Shown here: in pieces, positions 7,520 through 19,032 of the stretch
Layout of the letters: every line of letters starts with the position of its first letter
Position numbering within the stretch: position 1 is the first letter of the stretch
Source of the DNA: Actinomortierella ambigua
Lineage: Eukaryota > Mortierellomycota > Mortierellomycetes > Mortierellales > Mortierellaceae
Direction of reading: 5' to 3'
Length of the DNA stretch: 29,174 bases
Assembly (NCBI GenBank): GCA_016098155.1
Contig: JAAAJB010000452.1
Span: 1 to 29,174, forward strand
The notes under the pieces: model-generated
What the model was told of the DNA's origin: nothing
What the model saw: the letters and a program-made list of their open reading frames with translations, nothing else
The model's database searches: none
Made by a program: the position numbers and the translations under genes

Positions 7520-10500
7520 ATGGAAGACAAGCCGCACAAGGCCCATCGCAAGTCCACTGCGGGTGGAAAGGCGAACAAGCAAAAGAAAAATGCTGAAAAG
7601 AATAACCCAAAGGTACTGCACCACCATACCCTGTTGGGAAAGGCTCGATAGGTGACACCACCTTCACAGCAAGTGTCATACTCACCTTGTCCCCTCTTGA
7701 ATCCTCTTCTATTCATGTACTTTAGGCTTTTGGCTTCGCGTCTGGGCGAAGAGCCGAGAAACAGGCTCGCCGTAACATGGACAAGGATCAGACAAGGCTT
7801 CATGTGCCCCTAGTCGATCGCACCCCCATGGAGGCGCCTCCTGTCGTTGTGGCTGTTGTTGGACCCCCTGGTGTAAGTGGCCGTCTGCACTTTCTTGGTG
7901 TTCGTTGTCTGGGCAATTGACAAAAAGACCTGTACTATTTACTCACTCACCTCACCTCTTTTAAATATCTCGACAATAGACTGGAAAGACCACGCTGATC
8001 AAGTCACTGGTGAAGCGCTTCACAAAGCACTCGCTCTCGGAGATCAAGGGCCCGATCACAGTGGTCAGTGGCAAGAAGCGACGCCTGACATTTATCGAAT
8101 GCAACAACGACTTGAACAGCATGATCGACATTGCCAAGGTCGCCGATCTGATTCTCTTGATGATCGACGCCAGTTTTGGTCTCGAGATGGAGACGTTTGA
8201 ATTTCTCAACATCCTTCAAACGCACGGTTTCCCCAAGATCATGGGTGTCCTGACCCATCTGGATCGATTCAAGAACAACAAGACGCTCAAGACGACCAAA
8301 AAACGCCTCAAGCACCGTTTCTGGACCGAGATCTACCAGGGCGCCAAGCTGTTTTACCTCTCCGGCGTCATCAACGGCCGGTACCCGAATCAGGAAATCC
8401 TCAACCTGTCGCGCTTCATCTCCGTCATGAAGTTCCGCCCACTGATCTGGCGCAACACTCACCCGTACTTGATTGCAGACCGTGTCGAGGACCTGACGGA
8501 CCCAGAGCTGTTGCGGACGCAGCCCAACTGTGATCGCACCGTGACCTTGTACGGCTACCTGCGCGGCACCAACCTCAAATCTGGCATGCGAGTTCATATT
8601 CCCGGCGTGGGTGATCACTACATGGAGGACATCAGCATTTTGCCTGACCCTTGCCCGCTGCCGGACAAGGTCCGCAAGCGTCTGGACGAGAAGCAAAAGC
8701 TGATCTATGCACCCATGTCCGATGTCGGAGGCGTCATGTATGACAAGGATGCCGTTTACATCAACGTGCCAGGATCGTTCACCAAGAAGAGCCAGATCAT
8801 CAAGGGCAACAACTTGCCCGGCACGATGGCTGGATCGACTGGCGAGAAGGCCAAGCGCAAGAGTCACGGAGAGGACGAGGAAGAAGAGGACGAAGAGGAT
8901 GAAGACGCCGAGGACGAGGACGACGAGGAAGAGGCGCTTGGTTATGGCGAACGCATGGTCATGAACCTTCAGGATGCCCCCGACACATTGGCTTCGCAGC
9001 TGGAGGAGAGTGAGCTCCGCATCTTTGCCGACTCGACCCCAATGCGTGCAGGCGATGTGGAGGAGGATGAGGAGATGGAGGAGGATGAGGAGATGGAGGA
9101 TGCTTCAGAGGAGGAGGATGATAGCGAAGCCGATGGTCCACGAGGTAAAAAACGAGTGTGCAAGCAAGCAAGGGGGAGTGAGGGGGTGGAAAACCTGTGT
9201 TCCTGAGGGACGTATGGCTTTTAGAAAGATACTAGTTTGCTAATAGCCTCATTTTGACACATCCATAGGCCCTCGAGAGCGCAAGGAGATCGATAGCAAT
9301 GGTCGTGTCCGCCGACGAGCCGTCTTTGGTGACGAGGACGACGAGCTGGAGTTGGAGGACGATGACGACGAAGATGAATCAGAGGATGACCAGTTCGATG
9401 ATGAGGAGGACGAGGATGAGGATGACGAATCGGCACAGAAGGGTGGTCGTCGAAAGTACAAGTCCAAGTACGAAGCGACGCACTCGAACAAAAAGGAAGA
9501 TAGCGAGGATGAGGACGAGGAGATTGCCTTTGCCGAGTCGGACAGTGACCTGGGTGACATGTCTGGCGAGGAAGACGACGAAAACAGCGACATGGACGAT
9601 CAGGAGGAGAGCGCACTGCGGTGGAAGTCTGATCTGGCATCCAAGGCAGAGTCGGTGTTCCACTCGCGCCGCCGACCCAACCTCATGCGTCTGATCTACG
9701 GTGACCGCAAGTACACGCCCGAGCAGATTATCAACGGCGACCTTGACGAGCCCACGAGCAAGGATCAGAACGGCGAGGACTCGGACGAGGGCTTTGGTAC
9801 GGGCCCAGGTACAGCCGGCGAAGAGAGTGATGAGGACGAGGATTTCCTGACCCTCAAGACTGAGCAGACGGACACGACGCTGGAACAAATGATTGACTCG
9901 TGCAAGTCGACCCTTGTGTACACGGATCTGGACGAGTGGGACGAACAGGAGACCAAGGACTCGCTCCGAAGCCGCTTCATCACGGGCTCGCTCGACCTGC
10001 CCGGCGGCGAGGCTGGTGGCGCCAAGGATGACGAAGACGATGAGGCCTTTGGCGATTTTGAGGATCTGGAGACGGGCGAGAAGGTGGAGGCACAGGGATC
10101 GTCGTCGTCTGCGGCAGCGGATGGAGAGAACGACGAAAAGTCTTATGACGACATGTCGCGTGATGAGATTGCAGCAAAGAAGGAGATGCTCAAGAAGAAG
10201 TTTGAGGCCGAGTTTGGAGAGGATGACGAGGACAAGCAAGGCTTTTACGAAGAGATCAAGGGCGACATGGCACGGCAACAGCAGATCAACCAGGCCGAGT
10301 TTGAGGACGACGATCCCATGACGCGTGCCTTGGTGGAGGGATTCCGACCGGGAACATATGTCCGTGTGCTGCTGAAGGACATGCCGTGTGAGTTTATCCA
10401 GTACTTCCAGCCAGAATACCCGATCCTGATGGGCGGCCTGCTGCAGGCAGAGGAGAACTATGGATTCATTCAGGTCCGTATCAAGAAGCACCGTTGGCAT

Positions 10501-11673
10501 CGCAAGATCCTCAAAACGAACGATCCATTGATCCTCTCGGTCGGCTGGCGCCGCGTACAGACGATGCCAATTTACTCGTTGAACGATGGTACGAGGAACC
10601 GAATGCTCAAGTATACGCCGGAGCACATGCATTGTCTGGCCACATTCTATGGCCCGATCCACCCACCCAACACGGGTTTCTGCGCTGTTCAGAGCGTCTC
10701 TGATCACACTGTAAGTCTTCTCTTCTGACTTGAATATTCATGTTTTATAAGTATTGTTTTTGAAACCTTTCGCACTCATACATTCCACTACTATTTTTTT
10801 TTTGTTTTCCTTGGACAACATCAATATTAGTCGGCCTTCCGCATCTCCGCAACGGGTGTCGTGTTGGACATTGACCACTCGGTCGAGATTGTGAAGAAGC
10901 TCAAGCTGACGGGCCACCCAACCAAGATCCACAAGAACACGGCGTTCATCAAGGACATGTTCAACTCACCCTTAGAAGTCGCCAAATTTGAGGGAGCCAA
11001 CATCCGCACGGTGTCCGGCATCCGAGGCCAGGTCAAGAAGGCGCTAGCCAAGCCCGAGGGCCATTTCCGAGCAACGTTTGAGGACAAGGTGCTCATGTCG
11101 GACATTGTCTTCCTTCGAGCCTGGTACCCGATCAAGCCCAAAAAGTATTGTAACCCGGTCACGTCGTTGCTGCTCGCGCACAAGAATGCCTGGCAGGGCA
11201 TGCGATTGACGGGCCAGGTCCGTCACGCGATGGCGATGGCGACCCCCTCGGACCCCAACTCGACGTATCGACCGATCGAGCGGATGACGCGTCGGTTCAA
11301 CACGCTCAAGGTCCCGAAATCGGTGCAGGCCAGCCTGCCCTTTGCGTCCAAGCCCAAGCTGCTCAAGACGCAACGTCGACCGGGACTGTTGCAGCGTCGG
11401 GCGGTGATGTTGGAGCCCGAGGAGAAGAAGATCTACACGTTGATGCAACAGATCCATACGTTGAAGAAGGAGAAGGACCGGAAGCGTGCCGAGAAGGACC
11501 GGGAACGTAAGGACCGCAACGAGAAGAAGAAGGAGAAGGATGTCGCCAATTATGAGAACCGACTCAAGCGCGAGAAGAAGGAGCATCATCGCCAAAAGGG
11601 CAAGGAGGTCAAGCGTGAGGCCGCGAGACTGGAAGGCCCGCGACGGAAGAAGGCCCGTACCTCGGATGATTAA
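7520..11673 (+). CDS. BMS1: Ribosome biogenesis GTPase BMS1 (five exons)
   Basis: Exons are 7520-7612, 7726-7872, 7980-9144, 9269-10710 and 10831-11673, giving 1229 aa; yeast and human BMS1 are of similar length. The N-terminus [20 protein letters not shown] is the basic tail typical of BMS1. The P-loop GPPGTGKTT spans residues 77-85, followed by highly conserved BMS1 segments: [53 protein letters not shown] and [11 protein letters not shown]. Long Asp/Glu-rich stretches fill the middle (end of exon 3 and start of exon 4), and the C-terminal BMS1/TSR1 domain begins in exon 4. The Lys/Arg-rich tail ends in [10 protein letters not shown]. Known role: a nucleolar GTPase of the SSU processome that binds Rcl1 and is required for early 18S pre-rRNA cleavages. 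All splice junctions keep frame. The identification is secure; the least certain point is exon 1, supported by the N-terminal match and its GTACTG donor. Confidence 0.97.
7613..7725 (+). other. BMS1 intron 1
   Basis: 113 nt, phase 0, GTACTG donor after NNPK and TACTTTAG acceptor before AFGFASGRR. No snoRNA C/D or H/ACA box pair is evident. Confidence 0.85.
7873..7979 (+). other. BMS1 intron 2, inside the P-loop
   Basis: 107 nt, phase 0, GTAAGT donor and ACAATAG acceptor. It falls exactly between the codons for GPPG and TGKT of the nucleotide-binding loop. Confidence 0.93.
9145..9268 (+). other. BMS1 intron 3
   Basis: 124 nt with a GTAAAA donor and CATAG acceptor. It splits a glycine codon after its first base (ADGPR-G-PRERKE). 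Reading through would add out-of-context residues and a stop at about 9206. Confidence 0.88.
10711..10830 (+). other. BMS1 intron 4
   Basis: 120 nt, phase 0, GTAAGT donor after SVSDHT, a long T tract and an ATATTAG acceptor before SAFRISATG. The junction lies in the conserved C-terminal domain. Confidence 0.93.
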
Positions 11674-11959
11674 AAGATGGATAAAAGAGAGAGGGAGAGA
11701 GATAGAAAGCGTCCTCTTCTTTCAAATCTCCTATCCCCAATCCCAAAAGTATTTTTCACATTGTTTTTTGCATCTAGACATTTTTCATTTTTTTTTTCTT
11801 ACTCAAATCTATAAAAGATATACAACAATCGACCATGGGTATTCGCTGAAAAAAAATAGTAAGAGTTTACATTGGTTGGATGGTGTATGTTGGTGTGTGT
11901 TTGTGGGAAACTATGTAGAGTATGAGTGTTCTATATTGATGGTAGGGGGGAAAGACTAC
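11674..11959. other. Convergent 3' region of BMS1 and the GT2 gene
   Basis: 286 bp between two stop codons facing each other. It is AT-rich with T runs (about 11760-11800) and must contain both polyadenylation regions. No gene is seen. Confidence 0.5.
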
Positions 11960-12070
11960 TTAAAGATAGCCGACACCTGCGCCTCGCGGCCCGCTATTTG
12001 ACGACTGTTGATGTGATTGTGAATATGATTGTTGCTGTTGCTGCTGCTGCTGATAATGTTGTTGTTGTTG

Positions 12071-12101
<31 letters not shown>

Positions 12102-14035
12102 TGTGGGTTCATGCCATACGAAGATGAGTACAGATACATGCCGCTATCTTCGGCATGCAAGGCCGAGGCCAAGGCGGCGTCCGACTGTGCAAAGTACCGA
12201 GCCAGCTCATCATCATGGTTATACGTATACACATCCGGGTCTTCATCCGCCGCCGCCGCCGCACCACCACTACCATCGTCTTCATCATCATCATCATCAT
12301 CGTCGTCATCGTCGTCAAGCCGATGGTGGCGCATCCGCTGTTGGCCACGTTCCTGGAACTGATGCTGCAATCGCTGCTGCTGTGCCTGATGCCGACTGAA
12401 ATGTTCCAGGATCTGCTCGCTACCCGGCGATCCTGGTCGAGGCATCGGCGACACGCCATGACTTTTGCTGCTGCTACCGCTACCGCCACCGCCGCCGCCG
12501 CCTGTCGAGAAAGACGAGGAAGAGGAGAGACCCGTAGGTTGCTGGCTCTGTTGCTGATGCTGCTGCTGCTGGGCCTCGTACGAGACCGCGGCGGCCGCTG
12601 CAGCAGAGATGGCAGCCTGGGCCGCGGCCACGTTGGATCGATCGCGCTCTTGCTGTCGCAGCTTCTCGTCGAGGTCCAAGATTTGGTGATTTTGATGATG
12701 GGGGTGGTAAGAGACAGAAGATTGGTGTTGGCTGGTTTGTTTCTCCTTGTCCTTGTTATCCTGGGCGGCGGCAGCACCACCGGCCTTGGCCTTGCTGTTG
12801 TTGATGGGGACGGGGTCGATACCGGCACGGGTGCCCCAACCGACTTCGTGCAAGGTGAAGAGGGCATAGATCTTCATGACGGCGAAATAGTAGCCAAAGA
12901 CAAGCCACGCTGGGACCCAGATGATATCCTGCGGCCGTTTGAACAGGTGTGGGAGCAACTTGATGATGCGTGTCATCATCAGCCAGACGATGTATGAGAT
13001 GACAATGTCCCACAGCGGCAGATGGAACTCTTGCTGGACGGCCATGACCAAGACGGAGATGGGGCCCGATAGGAGCGTGATGGGGTTGAAGAACTTGTCG
13101 ACCATCGTAAAGGCGACGTACGGGTGGCGGTGCCAGATGCGGCGCTCGGTGAACAAGGAGCGGAAATCAGAGCGCCAGGTGTTGCGGGTCCAGCGGAGAA
13201 CCTGTTTGATGAATCGCCAGTTGTTCTTAAAGGTCGAGAGCAGCTCGGCCTCCTTGCAGACCTGGACATAGGTGTTCCAGCCGTGGTAGACCATCCATCG
13301 AGTGAGAAATTTGTCGTCGCCCGAGTTGAGCGGATACTTGCCCAGCCAGAAATCGTGCGTAAAGTCGTATTGGAACTGGGGGTCCTGCAAGATGCATGTC
13401 CGGTAGGCGGCCGTCCGGCCCGACAGACAGCACACACCACCATCGATGTGGGTCGAGGCCGCAATCTCAATGTTGCGGATCGTCAACCGGAACCCAGCCA
13501 ACACCTCCCACACGGTCTGGTACCGCCCGACCGACTTTACGGTCTGCGAAGTGCCGACGCCACCCATGTTGGGGTCCTCGAAACACGCCAGGATGTATTC
13601 CAGAGTCGTCGGTTGCCAGATAGCGTCGTCATCGGCAAACACAATGATCTCACTCGTCGTGTTGCGGATCCCTTCCACCATCTGCAGCCGCTTGTTTGCC
13701 TTGGGCACTGTCAGCACTCGGATCCGTGTCGGGTCGACCGAGTTGGCAAGCTCCTGCAGTGCATCCTTCATCTTTGTCTCCGTGATAATGATAATCTCCT
13801 TGGGGTTGTTCACCAGCCACGAGTGCGCCGCCTCCTTAAACTCCTCGCCGGCGTCGATCGTTGGCACAATGATCGTCACATCGTACTCGGGCCGGTACGT
13901 CGGGTTATCCTTGGGCATCATCGGCCGGTAAAAGAACCATGCCAGTAACTTGACCAAGAACCACAGGTAGCGATAGAAGCCAATCACACCCAGGGGAACA
14001 AAGACCGGGAACAGGTCTTTGGTCAAATACAGCAT
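11960..14035 (-). CDS. Membrane GT2 glycosyltransferase (Cps1-like), Gln/Asp-rich tail
   Basis: Single-exon 691-aa ORF with an ATG at 14035. A hydrophobic N-terminus (about 7-36) is followed by a GT-A domain: YDVTIIVPTID at 51-61, FADDDAIW at 133-140 (DxD-type metal site), SGRTAAYR at 205-212, NSGDDKFLTRW at 237-247 (the acidic pair is a candidate catalytic base) and QVLRW at 278-282 (the QxxRW motif of processive synthases). Hydrophobic segments near 316-335, 343-363 and 372-394 are membrane helices, followed by HEVGWGTRAG. This arrangement matches fungal Cps1/hyaluronan-synthase-like GT2 proteins, known from Cryptococcus and filamentous ascomycetes as cell-surface polysaccharide synthases. 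The sugar product cannot be told from sequence. About 280 C-terminal residues (412-691) are low complexity: His/Gln, Ser/Gly, an acidic block and two polyQ runs, probably cytoplasmic. A catalytic domain without a PilZ or transport partner suggests it works alone or with lineage-specific partners. Confidence 0.9.
12005..12105. repeat. Coding CAG/CAA trinucleotide tract (polyQ)
   Basis: On the plus strand this is a run of TTG/CTG triplets; in the GT2 frame (minus) it gives two polyglutamine runs of about 16 and 8 residues split by HY. The purest part is (CTG)8 at about 12080-12103, which makes length variation between strains likely. Confidence 0.9.
12274..12318. repeat. Coding GAT/GAC trinucleotide tract (poly-Asp)
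   Basis: Repeated TCA/TCG triplets on the plus strand read as a stretch of aspartates and a glutamate in the GT2 tail on the minus strand, next to a Gly/Ala run. Confidence 0.85.
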
Positions 14036-15400
14036 GGCGCCTTGAGCTGTGTGTGTTTAAGAGAAGAAAAGGAGGTGGTTGGTGGGGAGGAGGAGGAGGA
14101 GGGGGGGAGGCGGCGAAAGAGAGGGATAGGGAGAGAGGTAGATGGAGAGGGATAGTATCCAAGGGGGTGCCAAAGAAAAGAGACGGATGCTGTGAAATAG
14201 AAATGATGGTGTGCTGGTGGTCCGGTCGAGAAACTGGCAAGCCTTGGGGAACAAGGATGGCCACAGCAGTAATTTAGAACAGAGCAATCTTGCTGGGTGG
14301 TTGAGACAAAGTAAGACTAAATGCCCCGTTGGTGGGAAGACGAGTCAGGCACAGGCACGCCTTTGCGCGGTTGACCAATGGAAGTGGAGTATGGGCGGTG
14401 GCAAAAGCTGTAAAGGAGGTGTTTTGCTAAGAGCAATGGTGTCCGTGATGTCGCGCGGACAAAGCAACAGGCAGTGCGGTTGTCAAAATATGATAAAATA
14501 ATTTAAGTGATGGAATGTAAGGAAGTACAAATTTCGTGAATAAGAGTGAACAGAATAAGAGAAGGGGGAGGAAAAGGAAAATAAAAGGTGGGCAAGCAAG
14601 TCAATGAGATGCCAATGGAATGAAATGGGGAATGATGGATGAAGCAATGAGGCTGCCAGGAACCAAAAAAAAAAAAGAAAAAAAAAAGAAGAAAGAGGGA
14701 GGAAGAAATGGGGAACAAGAGAAAAAAAAGGTGTAGTGAGCACAAAACGAACAAACAAAAACAGTTTTGGATACCGACTGTCAGTGCAGACTACAGCGAA
14801 CAGTGTTCGAGGAGAGGAAAGACCCTTCTGCCCAAACTCGCTCTCTCTGTCACTCTTTCTCTGCTCTCAGCTGCTGCGTTGCCGACACTCTTGTGCGCCA
14901 TCTCTTTTGTACTGTACTTTTTCAATTGAGCTGCTGGATCAACACAGAAATCGGAGCAACCAGACTGTCGGGGCAGTTTACCCACTTCCCCTACCCCTCC
15001 CGCCCCAAGCACCACCACCACCTGCACCACTGCAGTCTGGACCCAACTGGCTCTTGTTCTATTGAAGCAACAATAACCAGTTGCTGCTCGACTCTTTCCC
15101 AGAGTCTGTGACAAGATCGCACCCCTCATGCCCCTCTTCCTTCTCTCTCTCCTCTCCACACTCACAATCCAAGAGCAGCATGCGCGTCTGGCCAGTCAGT
15201 CCCTTACTCCTTGCAGTGTCAAGAATAGGCGTCTATCCCTGTAGTTAGCCCGTGGCAATGTCTCTTTTTGTTTTCTTTCTGGCCGTCCATCAGCAACAGC
15301 ATCTTACGTCTGTCTGGCTTGGTCCTCTGGGGCCCCCTCCCCTTTTCATCCACCCTCACACTCCGAACATTAGAAAATAAAAGGTTTGCCCATTAGGAGG
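14036..15400. other. GT2 upstream region and low-complexity intergenic DNA
   Basis: Going upstream of the GT2 ATG there is a strongly pyrimidine-rich leader on the minus strand (14050-14160), an AT-rich patch (14485-14510), A-rich runs (14665-14730) and a CT-rich segment (14830-15180). The open frames here have biased, low-complexity translations and no recognisable domain. I see the likely GT2 promoter and nothing else. Confidence 0.5.
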
Positions 15401-17480
15401 GGGGATTGTCCACTGGGTTTATCGCATTTGGATTCTTGCTCCTATTTTTATCACAAATGAAGCACAAGTACCTCTGTCCAGCCCACCCAGAATACCCATG
15501 TTGGGACCCGTGCAGCTGTCCAACTCCCAACTCCCCACCAGTTCTCACAGGACCCTGCCAATGGCCACGATGACGATCGTCTTGGATGTTATCTTGTGTA
15601 AACAAGAAAACACCGGCGAGGGGGGGTGGATAGGACATGAGTAATCGCTTAGCTTTGACCCATGGACAACAACAAAAAGAAGCATCCCCTCTTCTGTTGC
15701 AGGTGGGGGGAGGGGGAAGGGATTCAACCTATTAAGCTGAACACTTGGACAGGCTTGCATGCTCAGACACGCATTCCACGAATTGCGTTTATTATCGATG
15801 ATATTGGTATGTTGATTGTTGCCGGGTAATCCCAAAGGAACATACATAAAGGTCGCGACAACAACCTTCGGGGGTGCCTTTGGTGCTCATGCTACCAAAG
15901 ATCGGCTGTCGCCAGACGCCAATTGCTTGCACGGGGAGCGGAGACCTCTCCTTCCACACATGACAAAAAAAAAAGCTTTCTCTCGCCTCAATGTGATGGG
16001 TCAGGTTTACTTCTTTTCTTTTTTCTACTTGCGCATGCTTTCTCGTTTGTTCAGTGTGTTCTCTGACCATGGTGTTTTCTTGGCCTAAGTATAGGCTTGC
16101 ATTGTGTGGTGTGTGCCTGTGTATGTCGTGCGTATGTCAACTGAGCTATGTATGAGGCAAGAAATGTATGTGTGTTGTGTAGCCGTCAGGATCATCAAGG
16201 GAACCACCACAACGACTGGACGTGCCCACGTGTGAGACAGACCTACTCCTAAAGATCTTCCGCTCTTGTTTTTTTTCGTGTGAAAAGGGCATGTGGACTC
16301 GCCTCTCCTTTTTCATGATTAGGGGAAATGTGAGCGAAGGGAGAGAAGACCTGATTAACTGACTTTTGTCGCATCCATGTTATCGTGGCAAGAAAGCTAC
16401 GGAAGAGGGGAATCAATGCAAGTGGTGGTGGTCTCAAGTGGTTCCCTTTGTTCCCTCTTGGTATGCTTAGCAAACATATGAGAGAAAAAAAAACAATTTG
16501 TCAGGGCAATCGTCAACTTGTTTTCTTATCACTGTTCCGTCGATTGAAGTTGCGCCACTTGAAAGAGGGCAAAGATGTTTCTCACGGATCGATGGTGTAC
16601 CTGGCGGTGTTGAAGTTTTTTTTCTTCGTTTATGTCAGCGTGATGACCTAGCAGATTACAAAGAGAGAGAGAGAGAGAAAGACTGTTCTTCAATACTGCT
16701 GCCATTCGCTAGTCGAAATAACACACCGACATGAAAAAAGACAGGCAAATCATGCAAACCAACCAGATATGTTCAGGTAAAAAAAGCGCTCTTGAAGTCT
16801 GTAGCAAAATAGATGCCCAGGAGCATGCGACAGGATCCAACAGGGTGACCTTTAGGTCAGAGTGTCGAAGGAGATCGAGCGCCTGCAAACTTTGCTACAG
16901 TAGCACAGACGAGTATTTTTATTGTTGGTTTTTCCTAAAACATGTAGCAACATGCCAAATGAGAAAGGTTATTCTGAAACTGAGAGGCTCTGTGCTTCTA
17001 ACGGAAATGGGCGTCTGTATGGTGCAAGTAGCATCCATGCCTTGGAAACTCTATGGGCGTGAATGGATCGATGGTCTAGAATGTATGGGGAGATGCTGGT
17101 TCGAGGGACATGGCGCGATTATCATGCCATCGCTGATACATGTATGTACCTGTATGTAAGTAACCTGTATGTAAGTACAGAGAAAATAAATGAAGGCAGG
17201 GACGGGTGATGAGTGAAAGGAGCTGGACAGGGTGTAGGGAGAGGATAAACTCCGGCTGGTTTGGTTGTTGGAGTAGAGTTTGAATGATTGTTGTGCCTGA
17301 GTTGCGATACCAATTTCCCAGCAGGGCTCGCCATTGGGCTATGTCCCATCTCCTGTTCAGTTGTGCCGGAGAAAAAAAAAGGTATCGAAAAGAGGCGCTT
17401 GTGGATTCACCTTGTTTGTCTTGCACCAGGACAGGAAATGTCAACGAGGACAAACTGTGTCCAGCTGCTCATCTAAAACC
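15401..17480. other. Gene-poor stretch with no supported gene
   Basis: Open frames are short (under about 145 codons) on both strands, change character along their length and show no domain. Visible structure is limited to a GA dinucleotide run (16662-16678), an inverted repeat gacctttaggtc (about 16849-16860) and a short direct repeat cctgtatgtaagta (near 17151-17180). A small or intron-rich gene could be missed. Confidence 0.45.
17151..17180. repeat. Short tandem direct repeat
   Basis: The unit cctgtatgtaagta occurs twice, about 15 bp apart, preceded by a partial copy (catgtatgta). It looks like a slippage duplication with no evident role. Confidence 0.6.
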
Positions 17481-17489
17481 CTCATCTTC

Positions 17490-18025
17490 TTACTCTTTAT
17501 ATCTTTTCCTCTCTTCTCGTCTTTATCCATCCAGATCCAAACACACATATACAGACAGACATCAACATTTTCACTCACCTGCCCTCTTCCACCCTCGCTC
17601 TATTCCTCGATTCCCCATCTTGCTGATCCACTAGCCACTTGCCCACGCCCAACAAACTCCTCAAGAGACAGATGTCTGCGAACCACCGAAAACACCCTGA
17701 CACGGGATACAACCAAGTTCCGGCGTCCAGGCAAGTAAATCCTTCTCTCCATCGTTCAGTAACTCGTCCATCCAAGAGATGTCCAAGCTCTTCTTTTTCT
17801 CATCCAGACTTGGGCCTTTGTAGCTTGATTGAACGTACTCCAAGTTCCCAACATGCACACCCTTCCCCTTCCACCACCCACCCCACCCTTACCATGCAAC
17901 CCTCAGTTCTCGGAAAAGAAGCAATCTTGCCTCATAAAAGTCCTATACTCAATGGCCTCCCCTTCTCGTTTTACGAGGTCAATCCACGATTGGGGTACGA
18001 GCGGGCTCGACTTCTGAGAGTATAG
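17490..18025 (+). other. Promoter-like segment and possible start of an unresolved gene
   Basis: A tttatat element (about 17496-17502) is followed by a C/T/A-rich, G-poor leader and an ATG at 17672. This is the same architecture seen ahead of the confident genes here. From 17672 the frame begins MSANHRKHPDTGYNQVPASR and stays open to 18025 (117 codons). Internal GTAAAT and GCAAGT donors and TCCAG and CTCAG acceptors make an intron-containing gene equally possible, but none of the splice combinations I tried gave a recognisable protein. A pyrimidine-rich unspliced reading is suspicious. Confidence 0.25.
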
Positions 18026-19032
18026 GTTTGATATTGTGGGTCCTGAACCTCCTTCTTACAGTCACGGAAGTGGCGGGGGAGGAAGAGTGGGGGTGGGGAA
18101 GATTCCTTCTTCGTGAGGTTGTTGGAGGCGTTGCATCATCTCTCTTTCTTTTTTTTACTAAAAGGAAGTTCGAGCAATTATACTCCTGTCCTCGAGGCAC
18201 GAGGAGTAGCTGATTGGAAGAAAAAGAGGCTCAATGACCGTTATCCTCCCTTTCCCTTTCAGGAACGCACGCATTCCCTTATCCAGGATGTCTGACACTA
18301 AGGGTGATGCAGTTCCAGGAGCATACACTTCGTATTGTTTCCCTCTTTTAAACTTGAAAGGTCCAAACGAGCATAGCAAACGACTGTAGACGTGTTCTAT
18401 CTTCAGAATGGGTACCTTGGGCTTTTTTTTTTGTTCCGTCCCTCTCTCTGTCTCTCTCTTTCCCGCTCCCATTACCTGTCCTGCCTTGGACTGTGCAGTT
18501 TTAGCAACAAACATACGTTTGAGAGATGAAGAATCTATATGAGTTTACCTCCAAAGCGGGGGTTGGTTGAATGAAAGAGGGGAAGGGTTTCCTATCTCCA
18601 GTTTTAGACCGTTGGGGATCGTTTTAGGCCCGATTCTTTTCTCGTGGACGCGAAATGCAGCAGCACCATCCTACCCCCCCCCCCTTTTTTTTCTAAATCC
18701 ATTGTCTGTATAAGAGAGAGCAAGGAGCTGTTCTTTTCTTGGTCCTGCCTTTATTATTTTTCCGATCGCGATCTTCACGAAGAAATCTCGGTTTGCTCGT
18801 GCCTGAAGGGATAAGGAGAAAAGGGGAAATGGGGGAAGGGAGGGAACCATTTCACTCATCCCTTTGGTTCTTACCGTGACAGCCCCCCCCCGCCCCGCCA
18901 ACTCCTTTCAAAGTAGCTCCTTATTTTCTCAAAAAAAAGGGCTGACCTAACATTTCTCTCTTTAAATTTTTTCTGGAATCACATCCAAAACGAAATAGTT
19001 CGGAAGAAGCAATAGCCTCCAGATCGCCCTAC
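18026..19032 (+). promoter_or_regulatory. Upstream region of the tetraspanin-like gene
   Basis: About 1 kb. It has mononucleotide runs (C and T around 18674-18692, C around 18883-18891) and an AT-rich tttaaatttttt (about 18961-18972) some 60-70 bp before the ATG at 19033, which could be the TATA-like element. A minus-strand open frame at 18158-18514 has no recognisable domain and is not called. Confidence 0.35.

Noticed and set aside
9379..10707. 442-codon minus-strand frame inside BMS1
   Set aside because: Shadow of an acidic coding strand (GAG/GAC codons give Leu/Val-rich antisense). BMS1 homology is unambiguous on the plus strand.
13124..13948. 274-codon plus-strand frame opposite the GT2 catalytic domain
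   Set aside because: Antisense shadow; the minus strand has all the GT2 motifs.
17205..17300. Possible C/D-box snoRNA (TGATGA ... CTGA)
   Set aside because: The flanks do not form a terminal stem and no inner boxes are visible; such short motifs occur by chance.
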